From assembly GCF_000321225.1 (NCBI RefSeq), contig NW_004450478.1:3319634-3383633 (forward strand): DNA of 64,000 nt, read 5' to 3'. A model generated the notes under the pieces. That model saw only the letters and a program-made list of their open reading frames with translations, ran no database searches and was not told the DNA's origin. Positions 1 to 11,689 of this stretch are shown one piece after another (position 1 is the stretch's first letter; every line of letters starts with the position of its first letter). The DNA comes from Odobenus rosmarus divergens. Its lineage: Eukaryota; Chordata; Mammalia; Carnivora; Odobenidae. Position numbers and translations under genes: made by a program.

Positions 1-52
1 CATGACCTGAGCTGAAGGCAGACACTTAATGACTGAGCCACGCAGGTGCCCC
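1..52 (-). mobile_element. can-SINE, cut by the window edge
   Basis: The tRNA-related head is in reverse orientation (CATGACCTGAGC ... GAGCCACGCAGGTGCCCC). The CT-rich body and tail lie left of the window. Confidence 0.9.
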
Positions 53-584
53 AAGTACATAGAGTATTACTAATTAACAATATTAAACAATGAACCCTCA
101 AAAATAAATGATGAGGTGAAGAGAATGATGAAAACTATATCTTCCAATTCATTGTGCTTACTTGATGATGGCTAGATATGTAGGATGCTTTTCCAATATC
201 AGGTTGTAGGATACTGGAAATGTGTATATTAATGGTGTAATAAATTAGCACTTTACCTACTAAAGAGAACAAGCATTTTCAAGCACATTAGAAGCCATGA
301 CTTATATACAAAACATATGGCTGGCATGCAGCAGTTACACAAAGGATGGTAATAAATCTAATTGCAATTCATTATTGCCTACTAATTAGTGAAATTCCCA
401 AAGTAGTGTTCTTTAAATACTTAGATGCAAATACCATCAATATGGAAGAGAACTACAACTACATTGTTAAAATTTTTTCTAGCTAAGCTTTTATTATTAT
501 AAAATAAACTTTTTTACTTTCTCTTCCTTGCCTGAGAAAATCAATCCCAATTACTAACATTTTATAAATTCTACTGCTACTCAG
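53..584. other. AT-rich flanking DNA, nothing assigned
   Basis: No coding potential or recognised repeat is seen between the first two can-SINEs. Confidence 0.6.
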
Positions 585-782
585 GTGCGCCTGGGTGGCT
601 CAGTTGGTTAAGCAGCTGCCTTGGGCTCAGGTCATGATCTCGGGGGCTTGGGGCTGAGGAGACTCAAGTTGGGCTCCCTGCTCAGCAAGGAGCCTGCTTC
701 TCCCTCTCCCTCTGCCTGCCACATCCCCGGCTTGTGCTCTCTCTCTCTCTCTGTCAAATAAATAAATAAAAACTTTAAAAAA
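585..782 (+). mobile_element. can-SINE
   Basis: Head, CT-rich region and AAATAAATAAA tail are complete. The 19-bp target-site duplication AAATTCTACTGCTACTCAG lies at 566-584 and 783-801 with one mismatch. Confidence 0.95.
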
Positions 783-801
783 AAATTCTACTGCCACTCA
801 G

Positions 802-2213
802 AATACATCATAGGTTGTAATAATCACTTTCTTATGACTTAAACAAAGCTTCAAATTAATTCAAAAGTGAATTAGAGAGATTGACCAGAGTGCTCCAAAG
901 AAGCTTTCAAGAGAAAAAGAAATTCAAATAGAATCCTGCCATGATCCTAACCAAATAAGACCGAAAAAAGAACCAGATGAGACCCAAGGAAGTGAAAAAA
1001 AGATAAGCCACCTTTTCTCACAGAGTCCACAGTAATTAGATCTAGATAGAATGCAGATCAGGATATTTCTGTGTCAACAAAAAGATATAGCAAGCAACCA
1101 CTAGTTCATTTGTTGGGATTCTGAATCACTTTCCACATCAAGATCAAAAAGATTCATGTTTAAATGTTTCAGTGCTCATCTTGTCATTACTAGTAATGCC
1201 TTCATCTTGAAACCAAATTTTCCACTAGTACAAGCCAGCTGTTGTCTCCCTGCTTACAACTGTAATTTGTTCACATTAGAATTACTAACCCTTGAAATTA
1301 GAGGTTATAGACAGCTCATACACTAGGAGAAATCTCTCAGGGTTTCAGCAGACTTTTCTAGTCTTTTAAAGTAATCCTCCCTATCATGGCTTTCTGAATT
1401 TCATAAAATCCATTGTCCTTGCTTGGAGCTTTGGCAGGTGGAAAACCTCCCTGAAACCGCACAGGGGACTCCTGAGAAGAAACAAAGAAGGGTGAGCTTG
1501 AATAAAGCATAGAAAACTATGACTAACCAAGCCAATAACAGTGTTCCATTATACAAGAGAACTGTTAAAATTCATTAGAAACTTGTAGAATAGCAAGCAT
1601 TGAAGGCACTTAAGCCCAGCCCTCCTTTCTATACCCTTACAACTCTATAAATCCCACCCCCTTTAATAAACTGAGGCTCTCAGGTTCAGATCTTTAGGCT
1701 TTTCTTCCACTCCGCCCAGTGTTCTTTCCACAATATGTGTATCAGCTTGTCTTTTTGACTCCTTTCTCATGCTGTCTCTTCTATCCATCCCTCCATTTCT
1801 GTTTAACCCTACTCTAATCCCAGTCTGAGACTCTGTACTTCTCTCAAATATCCCATAAATTACAGCTAAAGATATAAAGAAAAGTTACAATGACGATCAC
1901 TTTTTCTATCAAATCAGATGGTGACTCTCATTTGTAAAAAGCATAGTATATGTCCTCCAGATAATGCTGCAAAGGAAATTGGACATACCAGTTTTTTAAA
2001 TCTGAAAGCCTTGATTGAATTCAGAAATCTTGGCTCCACAACTTTTTTTGAAAGTGCCCCTATTTTTGCCATATGTATTCAAACTACTGCCACTGTGGAG
2101 CCGGAACCAGGAACCTAGATTCATCACTGACCCTGCTGGAGATTCGTACACTGCAGCTGAGAAGGGGCTGCCCCGCTACCTCTACCTGGGTTAAAGATAA
2201 AACTAACTCTATA
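802..2213. other. Flanking DNA, nothing assigned
   Basis: There are only short open frames. The segment near 1620-1740 has a faint ancient-repeat look but cannot be assigned. Confidence 0.55.
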
Positions 2214-2456
2214 GGGGCGCCTGGGGGGCCTCAGACGCTTAAGCGTCTGCCTTTGGCTCAGGTCAGGATCCCAGGGTCCTGGGATCGAGCCCCACATCGA
2301 GCCCTGTATCAGGCTCCCTGCTCAGCACGGAGCCTGCTTCTCCCTCTCCCACCCGCCCCCCCGCTTGTGTTCCCTCTCTCACTGTGTCTTTCTCTGTCCA
2401 ATAAATAAATAAAATCTAAAAAAAACAAAAAACAAAAAAACAAACAAAAAAAAAAC
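2214..2456 (+). mobile_element. can-SINE with a long A-rich tail
   Basis: Full-length element; the tail is expanded to about 45 bases of A with C interruptions. The duplication CTAACTCTATA lies at 2203-2213 and 2457-2467. Confidence 0.93.
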
Positions 2457-3377
2457 CTAACTCTATACTGTACTATACTGTATATGGAGCAGCTGTTTCT
2501 GGGGCTGCTGGATCCAAGGTCACTGTTAAGGAACCTGAAGTTATCTCCCACTACCAGAGCCAGAAGCAGAACAGTGTCTCTCTTCTTGCCACCTTCTAAT
2601 TTTGCTTTAGTACCTCCCCACTGACAGCATCTATCTGACACCTAACCCTCAAGGGGTTCTAGAAAGCACTTTTGGTCTTTCTGGAAACAGCAGAGCACAG
2701 GAAAGAGAGGGGTTGCAGTCCAGTACTAGCCAACAAGTACCTGGCACACTTACAGATTTTAACAAGAAAAAACAGGTAGGAATGATACCATTTAAGCAAG
2801 CTCCTATCTTAATAGTACTGGGTTGATACAAGTATATATAGTTTCAAGAAAAAAAATTTAGAGAACAATACATAGTATAAAACAGGCTGTTGACTCTAGT
2901 TAGCTTTTAAAGTCTGTTTAGAAAAATACATAAAAGCCAAGTTCATGCTGTATATTGTTAAACCAATCTTCAGAGTTAAAGGGATTTTCTAATGTGGAAC
3001 TTCACTTCTTAGTGAAATAAGAATTTGAAGCATTTATTATTTATTTATCCACTCAGCATCATTTATGTATCCACTCAACGCTTTGATAAAGGAAGGGCTG
3101 CATGCATTGTTCTAACTCTGGTGGATAATGCACGAGGGCATCATCTGCAGCTTCACAACTGAAAGAGATAGTCTCCTAATAAAGAATTAGAGCATACTAT
3201 AATGAATGTGGCATAACAGCTGTCTGTACAAAACACAATGGGGGCAGAGAGATGGGTTGAGAGAGAACATTTGAGGGCAGACAAAATAGCATATGCAAAG
3301 CCACAGATGCATGAAAACAATTGGTATGTTTGGGAAATGCTACTCAAGTGTTTCACAATATCAATTTTACCTTGTAA

Positions 3378-3905
3378 TTTTCCTGCATCCAAAACCCCAC
3401 AGTATTGTCCCTTCACTCCAAAAGGAATCCCAAAGTCCTTACAAGGCCCTGCATGATCTGGACCTGGCTACCACTTAGCTCTCACCTTCTCCTGTACTGG
3501 CTCTCCCGCTTTTCCCTCTGCCCAGAACTCTCCACTCTGGTTATCTGCCTGCCTTACTCCTTCACTTCAGTTAGGTTGCTGCTTAAATATCACCTCATCT
3601 CATCAAAGAGGCCCTTCATGACCACCATAACTAATAGAACTTCTCTCTTCTCACTTTGACTTTTCTTAATGGTATTTATCTCTAGCTGAATTATATACTT
3701 ATACTTTCATATTTAAATATTTATATATATTTATATACTTACATGCTATATTACTTATACATTATTTGCCCCCCCACCCCCACATGCACATGGAGGCAAG
3801 AACATTGCTTTATTCACTGCTGCACTTCACCTAGAACAGCCAAGTACATGGCTGATAATAATTATTTGCAGAATGAACTAATAAATAACTGAATGAACAA
3901 CTGAA
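3378..3905 (+). mobile_element. L2 LINE 3' end
   Basis: The order of motifs is typical of the L2 3' end: CTGCATGATCTGGACCTGGC, CTTCATGACCACC, an AT-rich section, GGAGGCAAGAACATTG, then CTAGAACAGCCAAGTACATG and a GAATGAA end. Confidence 0.8.
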
Positions 3906-6204
3906 TTGACAGGTAGGAGAAAAAGGTGAAGAGCTGGATAGAGTACCCTGGTGGGAAAACAGAATGCAATATGAGGGAATCGGGCTCTGGTATTTGAGGT
4001 CCGAGAATGGCCAGCCAAATGAGTGAATACGTGGGAGGGTGAAAGACAGCCCCAGTCACTTTTTCCAGGGTCTGATTTTTGCCTACCATTGGCCCTTTGG
4101 CACATCATTTTGGCTTTTAAATCCAATAGAAAATGCTTTTGGTATACTTAAGAGACTTGCAAGAAAGAAACTACATCATCACACTTCACACTTAAGCCTT
4201 AAAAATAAAATCCAAGATATTTGCTTCCAAATACTGTGGCCAGGATAAACTATGCTAGAGATAAAAATATCACAGAACTCTGGTTGAACGGCTACCTTGT
4301 GAAATCCTATGCCCATCCTCTCTTCCCAATCACTGTCTCCCACAATAATCACACAGAAATCTCCTAGAGATACATGTAGTGAACAAGTGATCAGTTCCAA
4401 AGGGGGGGGGAGGCAGGACAAAAATTAGAATGATGACAAGGCAAGTAAAATTAACACCAGAAAGACAAAAAAACCTTGGAACCCAAGTCAGCCTGGCAAG
4501 CCCAAGCAACAACTCTACTCAAACAGCTGCTGTTCCCCTGGTGTGTTTTGAGGGGGATGGAGAGCGCTGTGCCTTTGTCCTTCCCAAAGAACCTCTCCCA
4601 AATGACACACTTGCTTAGGCTCCTCTCCAGCCCTCGCCCAACACTCTCTCATTCCCTCCCTCTGTCTCCCTAACCTTAATCCAGGCTTGTTTATCCTGGT
4701 GCCTTGCCAAGAACAAGATGTAAATTCCACGTCAACAGGAAACAGGACACTGAAGTTCCTCCTTGACCTAAAGAGTTGGCTTCCCTGGCTTAGTTAACAG
4801 GAGCACTAGTGCATAGATTTTCTAAATTTATTTAAAAGCATAAGACATTTAACAGAGAATGTCAGGGAATCTAGATTGGGAGGCAGGATACCTTCTGCTG
4901 CCCTAGAAGGGTTTCGTAAATTGGTTGAACAACTTGTCTTGCTAAAATCATTATAATAATGTGCATTATTTATATAGATAAGCACAGATAAAAGTGAAGT
5001 TAAAACACCATTAATTAATTTCACCATGTTCTGTTTGGTTTTGCTGTGCTTTATAGCTCTTGAGAATGAAAGGCCTGGGGAGGAGAATGAAGAATGAAGA
5101 AAGTTTATTAAAAATAATGAGTAATTTTTCTGGTTCTAGTGAAAGTCTCCAATTCTCTGCCTGCTGCCAAATGAAATGAGGCACAGAAGACCAAAGAATT
5201 ACCCCTATAATAGAGTTGCTAGATTTAGCCAATAAAAATATAGCAAATAAACATTCAAATTTAACTGGATGTTCTATGCCTATCAGTGCCAAAATTACCT
5301 TCGTAATGTTACTGCCATCCTATGTGGGAGACAGGATACAACTACAATAAAAAGATTACTTTTGCAGATCATGGCCACTGTTTGCAATTTATCTATTTAA
5401 TACTGTTTTCCCAGATGGTCAAATGAGATCGTTGTATAACTTTAAGTTTGGGGGCAGATACTTGGCCTCAATCTTTTGGATTACCATACATGTCTTTCTC
5501 CTGTGGAAATACAGTTTTGGCTCCTGTGGATATTAAAATGTATAAAATCATCTTTAAAAATAAACTGAGATAAAAATAAGTGATCTTCCATTATCCAAGT
5601 TTATTATAGGATCTCTGGGATCCATAAGTTGATTCTAAAGATAATTTTCAGAAGCCATATCCATACATAAATTTACACTGGCAACTTTTATTTCTTCCTG
5701 CTGTAATGCTTTAAAATTCAAATGCAAAGAGACCATCTTTAAATTATCTTGCCTTGTGAGTGATACCCTCTGTTAAGGCCTAAATTTACCTCCAACCCAC
5801 ATAGATCCAGTGTTCACAGAGTTTGCTGCTATGAATTTTAATAGCTGGAATTAAGAATAGTGGCATAGAGCTTTGAGAAATCACTTGTGCACAGTTTAGA
5901 TATCCTTTCTGAACATTTAGTTTCAAAAGAGGGAGATTTACAGAGGAACCAATTGCAGACCCAGCCTCAAGAAGAAGTAACAGGCATGAATCAATATACC
6001 TATAGCAAGTAGCCTGTGCTTTGTCACCTGAAATCAGGAATGGCCTTGGGGAAACTGCTGTGTAGCACTTCCCAGTAAAGCTGGAGTTAAAGGGATGGGT
6101 GGTGTGTCCCTTTGTAAAGAAATTTCAAAATTTATGCTAGTCTCTGTGGAAATAAGTAATAGACATCAGGTGAAAAAGTTAACCATGCAATTTCTAGGTA
6201 TCAA
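3906..6204. other. Flanking DNA, nothing assigned
   Basis: This is mixed AT-rich sequence with no gene. The short open frames around 4430-4730 have no family resemblance. Confidence 0.55.
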
Positions 6205-6376
6205 ATGAGAGGTTATTATACCAAAAATGGTAAAAATGGTTTTCTATCCTCATTTACAGTGGAACAGAGGACATAGGCCTGGTCTGTGACATGAGAGGTT
6301 ATTATACCAAAAATGGTAAAAATGGTTTTCTATCCTCATTTACAGTGGAACAGAGGACATAGGCCTGGTCTGTGAC
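6205..6376. repeat. Exact 86-bp tandem duplication
   Basis: The units 6205-6290 and 6291-6376 are identical; seven more bases of a third unit follow (6377-6383). The unit starts ATGAGAGGTTATTATACC and ends GGCCTGGTCTGTGAC. Confidence 0.97.
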
Positions 6377-6630
6377 ATGAGAGAAGTCGGTTAAATGATA
6401 GGAATTTCCCAACAGGGACGACTTGTAGATTGTGGAAGGGGTTAAGAAGTTAAGGTGTCAGGGTTTCCTTAGTGAAAGCATTTTGGAATCTATATTCACT
6501 CATGTATTGGTTACTTCTATTTTTTAGAGTGATAAATAGGAAAATGTACTTGATCACTAGCCCAGTGCCTATTGCCAATGCTCTTCCCAGTAACCAATGC
6601 ATTCCCCAATTAAGGGACAGGTAACAAGAG

Positions 6631-6691
6631 TTCATCTTCATGGATTATGGGGCACCTGGGTTCATCTTCATGGACTCTTGGGGCACCTGGG
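6631..6691. repeat. 30-bp tandem repeat of SINE head plus target
   Basis: TTCATCTTCATGGA followed by a few bases and GGGGCACCTGG occurs twice, at 6631-6660 and 6661-6690. Only the second copy continues into a full SINE. Confidence 0.9.
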
Positions 6692-6870
6692 TGGCTCAGT
6701 TGGTTAAGCATCTGCCTTCAGCTCAGGTTATGATCCCCGGGTCCTGGGATTGAGCCCAAATCGGGTTCCCTGCTCTGTGGGGAGCCTGCTTCTCCCTCTC
6801 CTGCTCCCCCTGCTTGTGCTCTCTCTCTTTCTCTCTCTGTCAAATAAATAAATAAAATCTTTAATAAAAA
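6680..6870 (+). mobile_element. can-SINE with duplicated head
   Basis: A normal element from head to A-rich tail. Its first ten or so bases plus the flanking target are repeated immediately upstream (6631-6660). Confidence 0.93.
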
Positions 6871-6939
6871 TACTAACCCCAAATAGAAACAATAAATTAA
6901 TAAAAGAGCAGATATCAATGAAGTTGACAGCAAGGAATA

Positions 6940-8165
6940 CAGAAAATCAATTAAAGTACCAATAAAAGAATGGAGAAAGGATATCCCTTTCAACAAATGG
7001 TGCTAGCACAACTAGATATTCATATTAAAAAAAAGAAACTTTAACCAATCCCAATCTCACTTAATACACAGAAATTAATTCAGATAAATCAAGGACCTAA
7101 ATGTGAAGCTAAAACTACAAAGCAAGTAGAAAGAAACAATACCTGCTAAATGTTAGGGAAGACAAACTCTTCTCAGGACACAAAAGCTTTGACCACCAAA
7201 GAAGTAAATGATTAATTGGACTTTTATAATTTCATAGTAAAAACTGTTATCATGAAAGGACACAACTAATACAATTAAACAGAGAGCCACAGACTGGAAG
7301 AAAATATACACCATACATGTATCTGACAAAGGACTTGTATCCAGAATGTATAAAGAACACAACTAAATAATAAGAAAACCTACCCAATTAAAAAATGGGT
7401 GAAGCACTTGAAGAAACACAATCAGAGTGTATAAGAATGATACAATAAGAACATGAAAAGTTGTTCTTCATTAGTCAACAGGGAAATGTAAGTTAAACTA
7501 CAATAAGATGCCACTTCACATCCAATAAGATGACAAAAAGACCTACACCACTAAATGCTAGTGAGGATTCAGAGCAAATACAGTTCTTATACATTGTTGG
7601 TGGGAATGCAAAATAATATAACAAATTATAGAAAAAACTGTTTAGCACTTTGTGCTACAGTTGCAGATACACCTACCCTACAAACCAACAATTTCAATTC
7701 TAGATATTTCCTCAACAGAAGTGAAAGTATATGTCCAGAAGAAGACTTGGTAAAGGAAAGTTCATAGCGACTTATTTATACCAGCCCCCAAAACCTGGCA
7801 ATAATTCAAATAAAATACCATTCAACAATAAATAACAAATTACTGATGCATTCAACAACATCAGTGAATCGCAAAAATATTATATTGCACAAAAGATGTC
7901 TGGCACAAAAGAATTCTTTATAAAACTCAAGAACTAGCGATGCTAATCTTTGATGACTGAAGTCAGAATGGTGACTCTCTATGGTGGGTAAGAATTGACT
8001 GTATGGGACCACAAAACTACTTTCTGAGGTAATGTAAATGTTCTATAGCATATTGGTTATATAGGTATACACATTTTTCAAAATCCACTAAATCATACAT
8101 ATAGGGTCCATGTATTTCACTGTTTACAAGTTTTACCTCAACAATAAAATGATGCAATAAAAATA
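6940..8165 (+). mobile_element. L1 fragment (ORF2 C-terminal part and 3' UTR)
   Basis: It contains motifs typical of the end of L1 ORF2 and the following UTR (CAACAAATGGTGCTAGCACA, TTGTTGGTGGGAATGCAAAA). It is heavily mutated and has no intact frame. Confidence 0.75.
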
Positions 8166-8690
8166 AATTCCTTATGTACACTTCACCCATTGTGAATAAA
8201 AACTGCAACTATAGGTATATTCAGGGACTTAGGATCCTATTTATGAATCATATCCAAGGCTGCTTTCTTTGTCCACACTTGCATACCTGAAGGGATCCTG
8301 ACCACTACTGTGACATTTTGGCTTCCATAGTAAGTTTTTCCCTAATGGTTATTTACAAGTGGTTTAAAGGGCAGATCAAGATGAGTTCAGTCGAATAACA
8401 ATGTAATTTAAAAGCTGGAAAAAACAGCAGACATTAAATTCATCCTAAAGATAGTTAATATCTCTGGAATTTTCTCCAAAGAAAATAATCACAAAAATAT
8501 ATTGTTACTATAAAACAGCTGGGGTTTTTGTTTAGCAGATAAGAATTCTTTATTCAAAAGCAACTTAAATTTTTTCTTCAACTCAAGTCTTCTCTGGCTA
8601 CTTGCTGTGCATAATACAAATTAAATAGTTTCTTACAATGCAAGACCAACTCCAGTTGGTTTTATTCATATCAACTAAAAAACAGGTAAG

Positions 8691-8887
8691 GGGGAGCCTG
8701 GGTGGCTCAGTCGTTAAGCGTCTGCCTTCAGCTCGGGTCATGATCCCAGGGTCCTGGGATCGAGCCCCGCATCAGGCTCCCTGCTCTGCAGGAAGCCTGC
8801 TTCTCCCCTCCCGCTCCCCCTGCTTGTGTTCCCTCTCTGGCTGTGTCTCTCTCTGTCAAATAAATAAATAAAATCTTCAAAAAAAAA
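8691..8887 (+). mobile_element. can-SINE
   Basis: Full length. The duplication AAAAAACAGGTAAG (8677-8690) recurs with one mismatch at 8888-8901. Confidence 0.93.
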
Positions 8888-8902
8888 AAAAAACAGTTAA
8901 GG

Positions 8903-11079
8903 AAAATAGAGCTATCACAATATGTAATATTTTTATTCTAATAACTGGTATTTTAAAAACTTTTACATTAAGAGGATATTTGTAAATTATAAAGGCTAAA
9001 AAGTTAAAGACCATATACAGTTCTTTGTTTCAAAGTCAAAGCAGTTTCCCAAAGTTTGAGAGAATTACTGGCTTTACAAATTAGAAAAGAGAGAATTAGT
9101 GAGTTGTCGTCTTCCTAAAATTGCCTAGCTGCTTCTAATTCGGGGAAGATAAATGCAGGTTAGGAAAACCACGGGAAGCTGCCAAACACAAGCATTAGTC
9201 AGGAGCCAAGCTGAGTGGAGGAGAGAACCAAGCAATTTGCAGATAAAGCTGTTGTGAAGATGGGTTTTTCTGAGGAAGTGCCACAGAAGTTCATAACCTC
9301 TTGAACACCTGTAAAGCTCACAGCTGCAAAGTATCACAGTAGTTGTTCACTTTATACACCTGGGACATTCTCAGAGTTCTGTCTCTTTTGAATAAAAGGG
9401 AACAGTAAAGACAAGGGATGACTCATGGGTCAAATTAGCATCCACTGGCTGTTGGGCAAACTCCCGGAGAGACATGTCACTATCTTAGAGTTAACAAGCA
9501 TGTAGGCCACACATAAAAAATGACCAGTCATGAGAGAGTAGATCTAATTCTGAGTGTCCCCCCAACAACATATTGCATATAAAACCATAAAAGAAAAAAA
9601 AATTATGCTGTCTTAAAAAACACTTAAAGGAAGCAAACTTTAATCCTTCATTTAACAAACATTTAATATTTCCTTTCCCCCTATATTTTACATATACCGT
9701 CCATATTTTAACAATCCTGCAGCTGAAGTACTGCCAACTTTACTTAATAGATGAGCAAGCACAGAAAGATTGCAACTTTTGTCTATCTATTTACCTGGGT
9801 TCCTCTAGGGCATGGATAGTGTTTTACTTAACATTGTGGCCCCAAGGCATAATAACTAGTCCATAGTAAACCTGAGAAATATGTGCTGAATATATGAGTA
9901 AATGAGTGAATGAAGTACAATTGGGCTGGCCTTAAAAAATAAAATAAGATTAGAATTAAGTAGAGACATGGGAGAGAAGGTAGAAAAAAAAATAAAACAA
10001 CCAAGGGTAATATATCCAGCATGTGAAAATGCATACTGTGTAGATAACAATTTGAAGAGCTATTAGGAAAAAATAATCCAGTCTCTTTCTTTCATTACTT
10101 GTTCTTGCACCTAATTCAATTCACAGATCCAATACTAGCATGAAATACTAAACTCCAGTATATTAACTTATTGGAGAGTCAGAAAAATATAGACTTCTGA
10201 CTTGTGCAAAACTTTTATACTCTGTTCAGTATCAATTCGCTTCTGCATCCCCTATATTCATCTTCACACTAGGTCACTTGCATCTGAATGATTAAACATT
10301 GTTCAGTTCAGTTTTTGATAAGCTCTTAATTTCAGTTTTGACAAGATGCAAATATATCAGCTCTCTAGAATCTGAGATCACTTTTAACATGTATTTGTTG
10401 AGATTGTAATTTAATTCTACATTGTATATGGGAAAGAAGTTCAAATTCAGTTTAGATTTCACAAACATCTTGCAACAGCTGTACATAAAATGCTATGAAA
10501 AGTAGACACTGTCATTGTCACTAACCGTTCATAGTTGAGCAGTTCATTGTTTAGTATGTATTTTCCTTTCCTGATTACATAAATGCATAATATTTATGGG
10601 GACTGTAGTGGAACTATTTCTTCCTGAATCATTAAGACTGAAAACCGAGTATAGGTATATGTTTTTTAAATTGACTTTTATCTATTTTATGTGTATTATA
10701 TGTGTAATGTAAGAAATGTTTTTAAAAATCTGCAGTGCATTAAATTAAGTTTGTAAAAGGATTATTAGAATTCTTTCCAAGCCAAGAGCATCCAGGGGGC
10801 TTCTGGTACAGCATGTAAAAAGCTTAGAAGTCCCCACTCTGTCCTAACAAATAAAAAGCTGAGCTAACTGAAAAATCAACAACTCTTCTTAAATTCGTAA
10901 CAGAAGTAGGGTCACAGGACAAACCCCTGCCCCAATATTGAAGAGAATGACAGGGCAAATAAAGAATCACAACCTACTGGAACAGTATTCCTAATTGATC
11001 TAACAGATAATAGCAACAATGCATTCAATTGTGTGTGTTTGTATATATCCTCTATATGCTTATATATATGAGTGAAATG
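8903..11079. other. Flanking DNA, nothing assigned
   Basis: AT-rich and without coding signal or confidently recognised repeat. Confidence 0.55.
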
Positions 11080-11300
11080 AATGACAGCAATGATACAAGG
11101 GATGGAAGGGAGGAATTAGGATTATTTTGTTATCGTTAGGGACTTCAACATCCTTCTGTCAGAACGTACAGATCCAGCAGCCAGAAAATCAGTAAGGACA
11201 TAGAACTCAACACTACCACCAATTAGCTGCATATAATGGACATCTACAGACTACATCATCCAACAGAATATACATTCTTCTCAAGCAAAGAGCATCCAGC
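11080..11300 (+). mobile_element. L1 ORF2 internal fragment
   Basis: The block GGGACTTCAACATCCTTCTG ... AATGGACATCTACAGACT resembles the L1 ORF2 segment after the endonuclease domain. Confidence 0.7.
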
Positions 11301-11689
11301 ATATTGTTCTTTTGACTAAACTTTTTCAATTCTCCCTCTGAAAGTCTTACCTTTAAATATATATATTACCGTTCTACAAAATTTTATGTGTGATCGTTTT
11401 GAGAGTGCAAAATGATGTTTTATAATGCCCATATGGAATGATGCATTATTCCCATAAAGCAACATGGAGTACTGCCTCAAATAGGGCACCATAGCCTACT
11501 ATCTGGAATATCATTTGGAGTTGCCAGGGACTTTTGTGAGATCTGATGAGAATAAAATAATCTTAAAATGAAAAAAATTATGAAAATGTTCATTCTCAAC
11601 CAGGTATTGGTAACTCTCAACTTGTAAAAGATAGAAATTATGGCCTATTCACTTAGACACACTTATCTGACCATTTGTGCTCTCTAAAG

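Noticed and set aside
6205..6376. CRISPR-like direct repeats
   Set aside because: Two abutting copies without spacers in a mammalian genome.
8691..8760. tRNA-like gene with A and B box
   Set aside because: The tRNA resemblance is the head of a SINE; there is no cloverleaf with an anticodon arm of a functional tRNA.
8638..8871. Recurring short proteins with LPSAQVMIPGSWDRAPH and SLCLSLSNK at many positions
   Set aside because: They are translations of can-SINEs in one frame, present wherever a SINE occurs; not genes.
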